DNA of 64,000 nt from Podospora pseudocomata (taxonomy: Eukaryota > Ascomycota > Sordariomycetes > Sordariales > Podosporaceae). The notes beneath the pieces are model-generated. The model was not told where the DNA came from. It worked only from the letters and a program-made list of their open reading frames with translations, and searched no databases. Where the stretch lies: contig NC_085890.1 of assembly GCF_035222375.1 (NCBI RefSeq), positions 806,001-870,000 on the forward strand. Reading direction: 5' to 3'. The number at the start of each line of letters is the position of its first letter. Within the stretch, counting starts at the first letter, position 1. Below, in pieces: positions 40,294 to 53,221 of the stretch. The position numbers were made by a program, and so were the translations under genes.

Positions 40294-43063
40294 ATGGCCT
40301 CTCCGACCTCGGTCCTCTCCAAGACCTTGCAAAGCATCACCCGCAGCAAGATCCGCGAGTTGGAGTCCCGCCACAAGTCCTACGAAGCTCGCAAATCCGA
40401 CTTGCTTGCCCAGGTCGACGCGGCCACTGAGGAGCAAGATCGACTGAGCCTTCTCCTGGACGCTTTCCGGGAACTGTACCCAGGGGCTCATGGAGATGTT
40501 TTACTTCACAACGTTGAGCGTTGGATCGCTCAGTCCCGTTACGATGCGTCCATTCCCGTTTCCAAGCTGATGAGCTTTGGCCGGGAGCTCCGAGAGAAAC
40601 TCGATCACCAGAGCAGAAGGTTGAACATGGCTCATCTGTACTCGCGGCTCTTGACAGGTAAGCATACTTCTCTGCTTTTACCTCCTTTGTTTTGCGACAT
40701 CTGGTCTAACAAACAATCTAGAATGGATGGATCAACCACCTGCAGTTTCATCCCCTGCTGCGGCTGATGAGGGGCTTCATGATTCCTTTGAACTTGTTGA
40801 GCGCCAGCGCCAGCGGCTGTCTGAACTTGTTGACAAGTTTGAATCGGTCGTTTTTAAGCCTCTGGAGACGAGTGATGCTGAGATCCGCAAATTCCTCGAC
40901 CGTCTGTTCCCTGATGAGAAGAGTCTGAAAGCCTTGGAAGAGCTTCGCAAAACTGTCGCCATCGAAACTACGTCCTTCATGTCCCAGGCTTCACCATTCA
41001 ACCAGAAGTCTCTCACTACTTGCATCAACGGTCTCTTGACTGAGGATATTCTCAGCGATGAAAAGCAAGCCATCCTCCAGGACTTTCTGGGGAGCGATGT
41101 CGCCCTAGCCGAGATTGCCGACGTTTTGAACGCGCGTTTCTCTGATATCAAGCAATGGCAGTGGGACGCCGGGAAGGACGGTATCCGCGTCATCCCTCGA
41201 GCGGGTTTGAATGGCAAGTATCGAGTGTGGGCCGACGACGATATCCTGCAAATGATTTTCGTCCAGTACATAGGTGTGAGACTCTGCAACATCATCAAGC
41301 CAGCCCTGAAGATTTTCATGTGGGCCGTACGCCAGAGGGATCTCGACACCAACACAGTCCCAACCGCAGCTGAGAGCGAGAGGCGCAGATATTACCTCAG
41401 TGAGTATCCGACTTCGCATAACGTTGAGGACATGCGCATGGAGGACTACATGGAGACCTTCTTTCTGTCGCAGCTGCCAAGCACCGAATCCGACATGAAC
41501 CGTTATGACGACGACAGTGACGGGAACGATGATGGCAGTGTTCAAGATCGTAACACATCTACGTCAAAGAAATCCAACATCAAGCAGCAGCTTTTGCGAC
41601 GTTTGACAACAGAGCTGCTTATTCATCGACTCCGCGGCGTGACTCTTGAAAACCGCCATGAGGCCAGCAACCCTGTTGCGCTGGTTCAGACAGACTTGCA
41701 ATGGTACGGAACAGGTCTCTCTCACACCACCATCTATTCCCTGATGCGATATATTGGTTTTGGTCAGGACTGGATCAGCTTTTTCAAGAAATACCTCGAA
41801 GCCCCGCTCAACCTTGACATGGCTTCCGACAACCGGCCCCAACTTGGGCCGCGCACTCGAAAGAGGGGTGTCCCCATGGCACACGCATCGGAGAAGTTGA
41901 CTGGGGAGTTGGTGTTGTTCTTCATGGATATTGCAGTCAACCGCGAGACTGGGATTCTGCCATACCGCTTGCATGATGACATCTGGCTTCTGGGCGAGCC
42001 CACCAGAGCGGCCCAAGCCTGGGAGTGCATGCAATTGTTCGCCAAGGTCTTTGGTCTCGAGTTCAACAGGAGCAAAACTGGGTCTGTCTATCTCCCAGGC
42101 GCCAGCAACAGGGACACTGATGTTTCTGATATCTTACCGGCCGGGCCAGTCACCATTGGCTTCTTGCAACTCGACCCAGAGACGGGACGATGGACCATCG
42201 ACCAGAAGCTCGTCTTTGCGCATGTCGACCAGCTGAAGAAGCAGCTTGACGAGTGCAATAGTGTTCTCTCCTGGGTTCAAACCTGGAACAGCTGCATTGG
42301 TCGGTTTTTCAGCCACACGTTTGGCGAGCCTGCCTTCTGTTTTGGACGGGAACACATCACTGAGGTGTTGGACACGTACACCAAGATGCTGGCGAGGCTT
42401 TTCCCTGCAGAGAACGGCGTGCAAGGCAGCGTGGTTGAGCACCTCAAGGCGATTCTCCGCGACCGTTTCGGCGTCTCGGATCTGCCTGATGCTTTCATCT
42501 TTTTGCCTGAGCAACTTGGCGGCTTGGGGTTGAGAAACCCGTTTGTGAGCTTGTTCTTGATCCGCGACAGCATCACGAAGACTCCGGATGAGATTCTCGA
42601 CGAGTATCTTGAGTGGGAGCACGCGTCATACCTGGAGCGAAAGAATGTGTTTGCAAAGGAAGACGACAAGTATCGCTATCGGCGTTTGGTGAATATCCTT
42701 TCCCCTGAAGAGGTCTCGGAGACATCAGCTGTCAAGGAATCGGAGCAGGATGTTTTCTTCTCGTTTGACGAATTCTGCCGGTTTCGCGAGAGGACACAGA
42801 CAAAGTATCGGTCTGTGTACGAGGAGCTTCAGACGGTTCCTCGCACAGAGGATATCCACTTGAGCGCCGACGTGAGCCGCAAGTTGAAGGCATTCCTTGC
42901 CAGTGTTGAGATTGACTCGGAGAAGAAGTGGTTCTTGCAGCTCTATGCAGAGGAGTTGCTGCGGGACTTTGGAAGCCTGACTTTGGTCGACAAGCAATTC
43001 CTGCCTGTCGGTGTGTTGGAACTGATGAGAGGCAAAAAGGTCACCTGGAAGATGGTGTTGTGA
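40294..43063 (+). CDS. rvt: Cellular reverse transcriptase-related protein (RVT)
   Basis: Two exons, 40294-40657 and 40722-43063, give 901 aa; the 64-nt intron has GTAAGC, TCTAAC and TAG. Residues 1-270 are helical and partly coiled-coil. The reverse-transcriptase fold covers about 290-700. Motif A has D446 in LVQTDLQWYGTGLSHTTI; motif B is RKRGVPM at 501-507; motif C is YRLHDDIWLLG with D540-D541; motif D is GLEFNRSKTGSVYL around 566-579. Helical thumb and C-terminal regions follow. An acidic, Ser/Asp-rich insertion (about 382-402) lies between the fingers and motif A. Intact catalytic aspartates, an intron, no integrase, endonuclease, gag or LTR, and the insertion loop identify the rvt family of single-copy host genes, not a retrotransposon. 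Known members polymerise nucleotides, but their cellular role is unsettled. It is divergent from AROM and convergent with the permease. Confidence 0.88.
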
Positions 43064-43251
43064 TGGGGGACTCGGGGCGCTTTGTGTGGGAAACCATTAT
43101 GAATTAAAACAGAAGGGTACTGTCGCTATGATGCGTTCCAATACATATATCCACACGCCTGCGCTTCCTCATGAACCAAAAGGTCCGTTGTCTTTTAAAG
43201 CCCCAAAATTAACCATTGAAAAGCCAAAAACACTCGGGCCCCTTCGCGTCG

Positions 43252-44932
43252 TTACACCTTTCCATCGGCCGCGTCGCGCTCCTCGTGCGAGTCATAGCGC
43301 CCACGGAAGAGGTCGGCGGCAGCTGGGTGGACGAAACCTTGCCTATACCAGAGTTTGTGCCCGATCCAGAAGGCGGCAAACAAGATGAGACTGATGTAGG
43401 CGGCAAAAAAGTCGCTAGTCTTCCACTCGATGAACACGGCGAAGCCTTGGGTCAAGGCGACAAGGATGTTGAAAAAGAGACCGTACCACGCGGTGAACGG
43501 CTGGAACTTGGAGATGTAGGGCAGGTCGGAAACGGGAACGTTTTGGGCCTTGAGCGCACGTCTGAAGCCAATCAACGAGGCACATGTGCTTCCCCAGGTG
43601 GTAAGACCGGCGACACCGCTGATGTTGAGCAGCCAGTTGAAGGCCTCCTGACCTCCGGCGGGTGACAGGTTCAAAAATCCGAGCAGGCCGATGGCCGAGG
43701 TGACGGCCACGGCATAGATTGGAATACCATGCTTGTTGGTCTTGGTCAGGATCTTGGGAGCAAGACCCTCCTCGGCGAGCGCAAGAAGCACACGGCTGCC
43801 CGAGTAGACGTTGGAGTTGGCAGCTGACAGCACAGCCGTCAGCAGAACGGCGTTGATGATGTGCGGCAAGACGGGGACACCGGCAAGGTCAGCAGCAACC
43901 ACAAGAGGCGAGGCCTTGGCGTTAGTCGACCCGTTGTCAGCCTGGTCCTTGAGGGTTGGGTCGTTGGATGGCACAATCATGCCGAGCAGAAAGATTGTGA
44001 CGACAAACATGACCATGATACCCCAGAAGGTAGTCCGGATGGCGCTTGGAACAGTCTTCTTGGGGTTGCGAGCCTCACCGGCAGCCACGCCGACAAGCTC
44101 AGCGCCCTGGTACGCAAACGAGGCCTGAATCATGACTGCCCAAAAGCCGACGAATTTCCCGACACCACCCGACACCAAGTGCTCGACAAATGGACCTTGT
44201 TCCCTCCAGTGCTTGAATCCAATCACGCCCTGCTGTCCGGCACCGGCAGCAATGCAAATGGCAAAGATGATAAAGCCGAGAATGGTGATGACCTTCAAAC
44301 TCGACAGCCACATTTCGAGCTCGCCATAGATGCCGACGGGGAGGTAGTTGACCAGCGTAAAGATGACGAAAAAGACAGCGATGAAAATGCCAATGTTTAT
44401 ATCCTCGTTCCAGTACTGAATAATCAAGCCCGATGCACTGAGAGAAAGAGCGTACGTGATAGCCCCTAGTTCAAACAATGTCAGCATTCACACCTCACCA
44501 CACACCCAAGTATCAACCCCCAAAAAACTCACAGCCAAACCAATACAACCACCCAACCGCAAAACCCAAACTCGGGTCAACAAACCTCGTCGCATACGTC
44601 GAAAAGGCACCTGCGGTAGGGATATACGTCGACAACTCGCCCAAGCTCACCATGACCGACCACAGCATGGTCCCAACAAACAGATAAGACAGCAGACACC
44701 CCAGCGGACCAGCCTTCAAAAGCGCCGTGCCGCTGCCCAGGAAGAAACCCGTCCCGATCGTACCGCCGATGGCGATAAAGTTGAGATGCCTCGCCGACAG
44801 GGTCCTCTGCAGCTCTCCCTGCTGATCCGATTCTGCATCACCGCCTGTCGGTCCCTTCTTCTCAACCGTCACACCTCCGTCCATGACTCCCGAGTCGGCC
44901 GGGGACGGCCATTCGTTTGCGTCCTTGACCAT
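43252..44932 (-). CDS. Amino-acid permease (YAT/APC family)
   Basis: Two exons on the minus strand, 44932-44533 and 44465-43252, give 537 aa; the 67-nt intron splits a Trp codon and restores YWFGWAITYAL. A hydrophilic N-terminus of about 45 residues precedes about 12 hydrophobic segments and a charged tail. Family signatures: LSARHLNFIAIGGTIGTGFF at the first membrane segment, SLGELSTYIPTAGAFSTYA, SFAYQGAELVGVAAGEARNP and a late GSTCASLIGFRRALKAQNV. It should import amino acids with protons across the plasma membrane; the exact substrate cannot be read from sequence, and a broad-range GAP1-like or basic/neutral permease are both possible. Its stop is 188 bp from the rvt stop (convergent), so 3' UTRs may overlap. 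TTTATAAA at 45413-45420 is a distant TATA candidate. Confidence 0.9.
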
Positions 44933-47300
44933 TATCGATCACCTATGTAGTTGTCGTTTCTTCCGTTGCTCCGGGGTTGGGTGGTGGGGGGCGGGCACAC
45001 TCACCCGGCCGAATCGGACCGAGCTGATTTTTTTTTTGTGTGTGAAAGGGACTTGCGAAAAAGTCACAGGCCCTTTCTAACAACCACACAAAACAAATGG
45101 TCGGCGCCAAAGAGAACGCGGGGATAGGAGGGATCGAAGCGGCACAACAAGCGGGAAAGGGATTGGGAAATCCAAAAAGAAAGAATGGACGTGTGTGAGA
45201 AAAAATGTGTTCTCGATCGGCCCCGGGTGGATACACCTTTCCCCGAGGGATGGGTGACTCCTTGTTCGGGGATTCTTGGGATTCGTGAGTGGTTAATTGG
45301 GTATTTGTGGAGAGAGAGAACTGGAGAATCTCGCTGAAAAGCCGGGAAACCCTCTTTTTTCTCTCTCGGTCAAAGATCTCCGGGTTTCGGGATGTAAAGT
45401 CTCGGGGTGTGGTTTATAAACGAACGGATAAGGTAGGGTAATAAAATAAAAAAGAATGAAAGGCAAGACACCAAAGAAAAGTATGCAACTCTAATGACTA
45501 CTACAATAGGGATGCAGTAGTTGGTCTTAGAGCCTTTTCTCTAAGCTTGTTTGGTCGGTTATTACACCCCGCAGAGGAGGGAAGGAAGGAAGGAAGGTGG
45601 TGATGGTGGTGGTGGGTTGGGAAGGCGGGGGGCGTAAAGCCAAGGATATAAACCTTTTTTTCTTTCTCTCTTCTCACTTTCAGCCAAAAACCCTGTTGAT
45701 AAAAATATCGGCGTTTGTCTCTTCCGTATGGCTTGGTGGGTGGGTTGGTGGTGAAGCAAAGCGAGAATGCGGAATATGCCGAGCGTTGTTGACAATGCAA
45801 ATTGTTTGTCTCTTTTCAGGGGATGACCCAAATTCAGGGGTTGGGCTGGGAGAATGTCAATAATCAACAATGGATGTGATGCACCAACACAGCAACGATG
45901 GGAAGATGGGAGTTGAAACAAAAAAAATCCGGGGATGGAATGAGCTTAAAGTCTGGGGTATATAAACTTTTGGAATTCACAGATTTTAGGGTGCAAAAGC
46001 AAAGGAAAGCATGACCGGAAGAGTATTCAACGGTCGCGACCGGCCGTTGTTGGCGAGTGAAAGAGCCAAAGACTCGGCTGTTGAGTGACGTTTTGAACCA
46101 CTTTGGGCCTGCCATCCTGCTAGACTGGAAAGACTGACCGAGGTTTGAAAAAAAAAAAAGTCTGCAGCAAAAAAAACCGGTTGTCGATCACCACCAATGC
46201 GCTGACATATGACTACCACCCGCAAGGGAAAACATCACCACGTTCCCACATTTTTTTCTTCGTTTCTTGTTGGCTCCAGAGCTTCTCTTCCCGAACACCG
46301 AACCCATCCTTCTACAGTATCTACTGCAATTACTAGCGGGAAATGTACATACTCCGGTACATATGCCCGCATACCGCATTGCATTGCATAAGCCCTCCTC
46401 GCCTGTTCCGGGGATAGAGTCCAGACCCTCTTTGCTTACATCCCTCATTATTTTCCCCCTTCCCACATTTGTAGGCTTTTCCCAGCAAATACCTCCCCTA
46501 GAAGATATCCAAGAACCACACTGCCCTCCACCAAATGATATCTTCCCACGTTACTCACCATCCCAGTCTCCCTCACACAACCCTCCCCATTTTCCCACCC
46601 ACACAACCCTCCCCATCTTCACACACACGCGCATAAATAACCCTCCCATCCTCCCCAGATCCAGCATCTGAGGTACCCGAGCATCGCCCCTGCCAAGCCT
46701 TTCCTCAGTGGCGCAACCAAAAGAAAAGCACGCAACCGCCCCGGAATCACAGCGATCCCTTGCTCACACCAACCAAAAAAGAAAAAACTTTCTTCTCCCG
46801 CTTCCACTGCCGAACAAACCCCACTCACCTTATTCTCTCTCATCTCTTTATCTCCGTGATCAAACCCCCAGTGTCCTCCGGCTCGGCGGATGCGAACAAA
46901 CTCGACCCCCCTGCTAAACCCATGTTATGTTCTTGGCAGGTAGTTGCAAGGTGAACAGGGGGGTTTACTTTTGCTCGCAACCGCAGTACCGTAATATCCT
47001 CTGGGCCCATCACCAGATGGAACCACACCACGGATGCATTGAATGAATGTGTCACCCGTCCCAGGTCTGTCCCGGGCACCCGGGTTACTACGAGCTTTCA
47101 CCTCGTACCAAATCTTGTCAAAGACCCAGCAGCTTCGAATTCATATCAAACCACAACATCGATATTTACTATCAAAACTAACCCTCCACTCAAAAAAGAA
47201 ACAAAACCCCATTCCTGTGAATCCATAATCAGCAAGAACATTTAAATATATATATTACCCACCACAAGCCGTCTTCTACTTCGCCTTCATCTTCTTTGCC

Positions 47301-47332
47301 AGACAAGACAAGACAAGACAGACAGACAGACA
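47301..47332. repeat. (GACAA)n/(GACA)n microsatellite
   Basis: Several GACAA units pass into GACA units, seen directly; a (TC)n run follows 50 bases later. Confidence 0.85.
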
Positions 47333-47384
47333 GGCCTGCTAACTATTAAAAATAAAAGTTTTTTTTCTTCCATCCCTACAACTA

Positions 47385-47409
47385 TCTCTCTCTCTCTCTC
47401 TCTCTCTCT
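47385..47409. repeat. (TC)n microsatellite
   Basis: About 12 TC dinucleotides, with a second shorter TC run near 47431-47440. It lies in the likely 3' flank of the sugar transporter. Confidence 0.9.
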
Positions 47410-47762
47410 TTGAACTAAAGCCCTCCGTCCTCTCTCTCTCTTTGGAACTCGCATACACGGCACAAAACGCCAGCGCGTACACTCGACACGTATATTTAGG
47501 TGCCCTTGGCAATGCCGTAGGGTAGCAAGCAAACAGACATCCCAACAAAACCCATTGTTTTCGCCTATCCGCCAAAAGAAAGAAATCCTTACAACAGACG
47601 CATGTTTATGCTTCTCCAGGGCCGTGGCCAAGAGAGCGACAAATATATGACCTCTAGAGATGCAAGCAAGAGAGACTCCAGGTCGCCTTCCCAGTCGTAA
47701 TGCAAATGCCCCGTCAAACTATTATGCAGTTTCGTGGCGGTTGGTATCATAAAAGGACAAAT

Positions 47763-49543
47763 TCAAGGGATTTGCTTGTCGCTTTTCTCCATGTGCGCAG
47801 TCTGCTTCTCGTCGCTGGCGGAACTGGAGGGCACCATGTCCTCGGACCACTTGGCGCTGGTGATGGGGTTGACGTGGAGCATGTACATGGTGTCAATCTC
47901 CTCCAAGCTGCGGTCCTTGCTCTCCACCAAGAAGAAGAAGACGATGAGGACAAGGGCAGCGCAGCAGCCGGCGAAGACGAGACCGTACAGGTAGCCGATC
48001 GAGTCGGTGATGAAGCGGGTGAAGAAGCTCATCAAAAAGTTCCAGAGCCAGTTGCTGGCAGTGGCAATGGCCATGGCAGGAGCGCGGTACTTGGCAGGGT
48101 AGAGCTCGGCCGTGACGACCCAGACAAGAGGACCCCAGGTGGTGGCGAAGGCGGCGATGAACAGGCAAGAGAACACGATGAGGACGTTGCCGGCCGTGGG
48201 TGTGTTGGCTGGGTTGATGGGGTCAAGCTTGAAGCGACCAACAAACGAGTAGACGAAGAAGCACACCATCATCCAAAGGGCGCCACCCATGAGAGCATTT
48301 CTTCTTCCACACTTCTTGACAATGTAGAGACCGCCAAAGGTGCAACCAACGTTGACGGAACCGAGAATAATCTGGGTAACGTAGCTGTCGCTAAGACCGG
48401 TGGCACGGAAGATGGTGGTACCGTAGTAGAAGAAGAAGTTGGCACCCGTCAATTGTTGACCAGCCTAACTCAAAGTTAGTTCAAGTTGCATCCGGGTGGG
48501 GGACAGGGGTTAGTTACCTGGAGAGTTATACCAAGAAGGGTACGGTAGAGCATGCGGGGACCAGTGAAGATCTCGTACCAGCTCGTCTGGGCACCGGCTC
48601 TCTCCTCATCAAGCTTGGCCTTGATCTCATCGATTTGTTGGTTGACAGAGGCGGCCCTCTCATCGAGGCCAGCAAGACGAGCGATACTCCTGCGCGCCTC
48701 CTCTTCGCGGCCAACACGGTAGGCGAAGCGGGGGGACTCGGGAAGGAAGAGGATACCAACACCGAGGATGAGCGACCAAAGGAACGACAGACCGTTGGGA
48801 ATGCGCCACGAGCCAGAGTTGGACATGGTGTGGGTGCCATAGTTGATCATCTCAGCAACCCAGATGCCGAGGGTGATGAAGAGTTGGTAGCACGAGATAA
48901 GAACACCTCTGATCTTGGCAGGGGCCGACTCGGACTGGTACATGGGTACCGCAACCGAGAGAGCACCAATACCAAAACCAGTGACGAGGCGACCGACAGC
49001 GAATTGAGCCCATGAGCTCGACGAAGAGATTTCAATGATGTTTCCAACGCAGCAGAAGACGGCAGTGACCGAGATAGCCATGCGGCGACCCAAGGTATCG
49101 GCGATGCGGCCGGCGATGAGCGAACCAAACAAGCAGCCGGCCGGTAATAGGCCGACTATGGCCCCTTGTCTGGGAGCGCTGAAGTCGTATTTGCCAGTGA
49201 GGACGTTGAATTCACCAAAGCGTCTGCCGTAGTCTTCCATATCGAAAAAGCCCGAGATTTGACCGCTAACAAGGAAGCAGGTGGAGTCAGCTTGTGTCAC
49301 CATATGGAGCCGCCGAGCTGTCAAAAAAAGCAGGGCGCGGGATGGCGTGGGATGAAACAATCTCACTCACCTCACATAGCCAAACATAAAACCACCAATA
49401 CTGGCAACAGCGCCTAGTAGGATGGCAACGCCGGTGATGCGCTGCTCGGCAGCCAGTGAAGCGGCCGAGACGTTGGCCGGGGTGCCAGACTTGGGCGAAT
49501 GCTCATCGTCCGTCGTCTCGTGGAGCGATCTTGGTCCCGCCAT
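47763..49543 (-). CDS. MFS hexose/sugar transporter
   Basis: Three exons on the minus strand: 49543-49371, 49265-48518 and 48464-47763, giving 540 aa. The introns are 105 and 53 nt, with GTGAGT and GTAACT donors and TAG acceptors. Twelve membrane segments are predicted by eye. Sugar-porter signatures: GGFMFGYVSGQISGF in the first segment, AGRIADTLGRRM after segment 2, GRLVTGFGIGALSVAVP, PESPRFAYRVGREEEARR (about 231) before the central loop, AGQQLTGANFFFYYG (from 308) and a late VESKDRSLEEIDTMY. QQLTG is characteristic of glucose/hexose carriers. It should be a plasma-membrane proton symporter or facilitator for hexoses; affinity and a sensor role cannot be judged. The start at 49543 (MAGPRSLHETTDDE) gives the usual short cytosolic N-terminus. 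It faces the permease in the same orientation, 2.8 kb away. Confidence 0.93.
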
Positions 49544-51971
49544 GGTGGTGACGTTGTCAGTGGTTAAAAATTGAAGGGCCAGACAGGCTACCTCATGAAG
49601 TATTTGCGGGAGATGGTGAGAAAGAAGACAAAAAGCAGGAGGAAGATCCGGGGAAGCGTAGAAGCGATATTTATTGCGCTCTTTTCTGCACGCTTCTCTG
49701 TGGGAAGCGGAGAAAGATCAGGGGCAGCAGGCTGGAAGGTCTGGAGTTCGTGGAGTCCCCAGAGTTCTGGTTGGGATTGAAGTTGACCTTTTTTTTCCGA
49801 TCAGGTGGTGTCAATCCCGCGGGAAGGTACACTTTAGGGCGCCGGTAAGCAGAAATGAACCCGGCCTGAGTGGTGCTGGTGTGGTTCTGGTGCGGTGGGC
49901 AGGCGCAACTTGGTTGTGGATGCTTCCAGGAACAATGCGGCCGAGAGTGGATTGCAGTAAGATCGGTAGTTGGGAGGGTGGCTTGGGTTTGGTTGAGGAA
50001 GGAGCAGCACCGCTTCCTTTTGGTTTGGTTCGCGTCGGGAGAGACGGGCGCTGAACGGGCGGAATGCGAGAAGCATCTGTCGATGTCCTGTGATGCGATG
50101 CGGCTAAACCACTAGGGGTTGCCACTGTTAGAAATGGGTGCCGACGTCGTGGCGGCCAGAGATGGCCGCCGCTCTTGTTTTGTCGTCATTCCCGCGCCCT
50201 GATAATGACGTTCCTAGCTCGAGTCGGTTTGCGGGTCTTCCGGAGCTGGTGCTGCTGGTGCAACTTGGTCACCGGTGGACCAGGGAAAACCAAGCTGGAA
50301 CTGACGAGAGGCAAGGCTGAAGAACCTGGTGATTGACTGATATCTCCGTCGTCGGCTCTTGGCCCTGTGGTGGTTTGTGTTGTTTCCGTCGGCCTGGTCG
50401 GAGTTGCCTAATCGGGAGCCTGCTTCGATGCTGTGATAAAAGTTGTGCCCCTATTTCCACCCTCTTCCCACCTTCTTGTCAGACCTCCATCCTTGCTCAG
50501 AGCTCCCGTCCAGCATCTCGATAGGCCGTCGAGCTCGGTGTCTCTCTCGGTGCCAAGACCAGGTTGTCCCCAGCACATGATGTCAGGTCTGGTTTGCTGT
50601 CCCACAATTGATGGTCGACGCCACGAGCAATTGACTCGCCGTGGCTTGTCCGCCCGCTGGCTCTGCAACACGGCCACAAAGTCAAAACTGTGGTAGCCAG
50701 TTTCCCCCCATCTGTCCATCCACATCCAATTTCCCTCGGCGGCTGACTGTTGCACTTGCGAAAGGTAGCAGCAGCATCATGAGACGAGGGAGGGCGACCT
50801 GTGTTCAGCATCTTTCACCACGAGACAAAGTCGCATGAGGTAGACGCCTTGCCATGGAATAACATGCGCAAAGTCTGGGTGCATCACTTGATGACACCGC
50901 GCAAATTGCCTCCGCGTTCTGATGCCAAGTGGCCCCTCCTGCTCCCCCACGAGATGCAGTCTCGAGGGAACACCGTTTGCCCCTAACACTGCCGTGCCGA
51001 CGGACCTTCTTTTTCGTCCATGCGTACCACCCCTTCCTCCAAAGCCGTCGACCGACAGCGCTTGCCTCTGGTCTCGACGACGGGCCATCCCGAGCCGTCT
51101 CGTTCGAGTCGAGCTTCCAACCATCCCACCACACACGGGCAACCAACCCATTGACAGACATCAGGAGATGAGAGTAAAGAAATTGCCAAGGAAATGCCCG
51201 GAGATCGGATGTCGTCAATGGCTATCGGGCCGGCTCCGAGCCGCCACTCCGGACCTTCCGGGCCATGCCATGACGATGACGATAACAGATGTCTCGCTGG
51301 AGGCGGCTCTCTTTCGAGTGGTTTCCCAGCCCCATAACCCCAAAACCCCTTGTGGCTCACTTGAACCAGGAACCAAAGTTCCCAAAGCCACCGATACGTA
51401 TGTACCGCCGTTTGCGCTCAACGATCTCCCATCCGCCGCCGTCCACGGTCGGCGTCTCGTAACGCAATGCACCGCCCAAGTGGAGCTCGAGAATTCGTGT
51501 TGGAATCTCCGACACTTTTTGTTGGCCCGATTGGTACGAGCCGCCGCTGACGTCGGTGTGCGCATGCTGTTGCCGAAGAAAAACCAGCATCAAGTCGTCC
51601 ATCCGTCGTCTCGAAAAGTCGAAAGGAAGTGCAGGAATTTGTTTTCCTGTCAAAGAAGCGCGCGTCAGGGGATCCCCTATATCAAATAGTTCCTCAGCCT
51701 CGTGCCCTATGATGCCGCCGAGACCGCGCGTGCCCAGCCTACCGTACCCGAGGTCTTCCTGATTCAGCCGTTTCAGGCAAAATCCAACGATCCACTATCC
51801 AATCATTTGAGAGGAATACCAATTCAACATTACCGAACCTGGACCAACGCCCCTTGTCTTGAGATGTTGTGTTCCCTCGACGCGAGGGTGACGCCAGTTA
51901 AAATGGGAACGCGAGTGGCAGGGGCTCGAGACGCGTTTTTGGCCGATGAGTGATGATGTTGGCGATGACTA

Positions 51972-51978
51972 TATATAA
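51972..51978 (+). promoter_or_regulatory. Orphan TATA box and T/C-rich leader
   Basis: TATATAA followed about 30 bases later by roughly 100 bases of pyrimidine-rich sequence, a common fungal promoter arrangement. No gene was identified downstream, so this could drive a non-coding or small transcript, or be chance. Confidence 0.25.
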
Positions 51979-52084
51979 GTCTGGCGAACAATCATAGGGG
52001 TCTTTCTTTCTTTCCTTCTCTTTTCTCTTGTTTTGAATTCTCTATTTCTGCCTTTTTCTCTTGTGTTTTTTATTCTCTTTTCTC

Positions 52085-52107
52085 TTTCTTTCTTTCTTTC
52101 TTTCTTT
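52085..52107. repeat. (TTTC)n microsatellite
   Basis: Five to six TTTC units at the end of a longer pyrimidine tract. Confidence 0.85.
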
Positions 52108-53221
52108 ACGACGGTGGTGGCGGGCTGCTGGCGGAGGTTGATGATGGAGGCAGTGCCCTCTTGTTCGATATCGCCTGTACGGGGAACGGTCTGCATCGTG
52201 TTCGATTCGGCTCGGGCCGGCTGTCGTCATTGGTTTTGGAAGCGGCCCGCTGGGTATGGTGTCGGGAGAGCAAGTGCTCGACCTGGCCATTTGTCATCGG
52301 GTTGCTGGGAAGCATGTGGACGACCTCGCGGCATCGAGTGCATGACGACTTGGGTCAAGTGCTCATTTTGGCTGAGAGGTGGGGATCACGGAGGGACAGA
52401 GGAGCACAATGCGGATTGTGCGTTGGCTGTCTAGGCTTGTTGGAGGAAGGGTGTCGGCGCAGTCATCGCGGACAAGGACGATAACGGGATTCTGCGCCTG
52501 GGAATTATCAGGTTTCAAACGCATGGCCTTCCCAGTTCTCCGGATCGTTTGCACCTCGTGGCCCGATACCGGATAGTTATCAATCAAAACGAGGCAAGCG
52601 GTACTTGAAGAAGCAGGAGCGTTGTGGATTGCGGGCGGGAGACATACCCACGTGCTCACATTGTTGGCTCTGCCGCGGCTGCATCGCTGAGATGATGAGA
52701 TGTCACGGTGTGGTGGAAAGATCGAGTTGGGGGTTGAAGGGGTTTTGGTCAGGCACGGAAGCCCCCTTGATGTAAGTGTGTGCAACAGCCAGATGGATGT
52801 TTGTCCCGGCAAGGTCGGATAGCTGCTTGAACCGGTCATCCGACCTTGGTTCCGAGTCATCTCGGCTTCGGGACGGCTCCGCTTATTCCGGTAGCACGCA
52901 ATCGCTGGCAGTGTCCAAGAGTGGTTCTTTTCTTTGGTTGACATCTTCTTTTTTGTCTTTTGCGGTGTTCTGGTGGTGATTTGTTGGCTTGTCTTGGACA
53001 TACAGACAAGGCCGTTTTGATTGGCATGGGGCTTTGTTCCTGGTGCACAGCATCTTGCGTGATTGGCGTCTGTAACTGCCACTGCCCCCGGATGCCTCCG
53101 GCCGCATATATCGGTCAAATTGACGGCAATGGCTAGCTCTGTTCATTCTGTTTATGATGTTCCAGCATCTGTTTCTCTCCATCATACAAATCCACTAGCC
53201 CTCCCGTCCCGCCAGTCCACC

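Larger units (their letters stand above)
44933..47762. other. Intergenic between amino-acid permease and sugar transporter
   Basis: 2.8 kb with no supported gene. It should contain the permease promoter on its left and the transporter 3' UTR on its right. TTTATAAA (45413-45420) and TATATAAA (45959-45966) are TATA-like. Low-complexity tracts include GGAA repeats near 45583, pentamer/tetramer GACAA-GACA repeats (47301-47332) and a (TC)n run (47385-47409). Confidence 0.5.
49544..53221. other. 3.7-kb gene-poor interval
   Basis: No open frame here has protein-like composition or a family motif. The left part should be the sugar-transporter promoter. TATATAA at 51972-51978 is followed by a long T/C-rich tract (52009-52107) ending in a TTTC repeat, which looks like a promoter and leader, but no convincing coding sequence follows. 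Confidence 0.45.

Noticed and set aside
40294-43063. LINE, LTR retrotransposon or group II intron origin for the RT gene
   Set aside because: No LTRs, gag, protease, integrase, endonuclease, poly-A tail or target duplication; a spliceosomal intron and a normal promoter point to a host gene.
50922-51689. 255-codon frame in the gene-poor interval
   Set aside because: Composition is random with many Pro/Arg/Ser, no motifs, no plausible neighbouring exons.
52363-53118. 251-codon minus-strand frame
   Set aside because: No motif or signal peptide and a random-looking composition; not supported.
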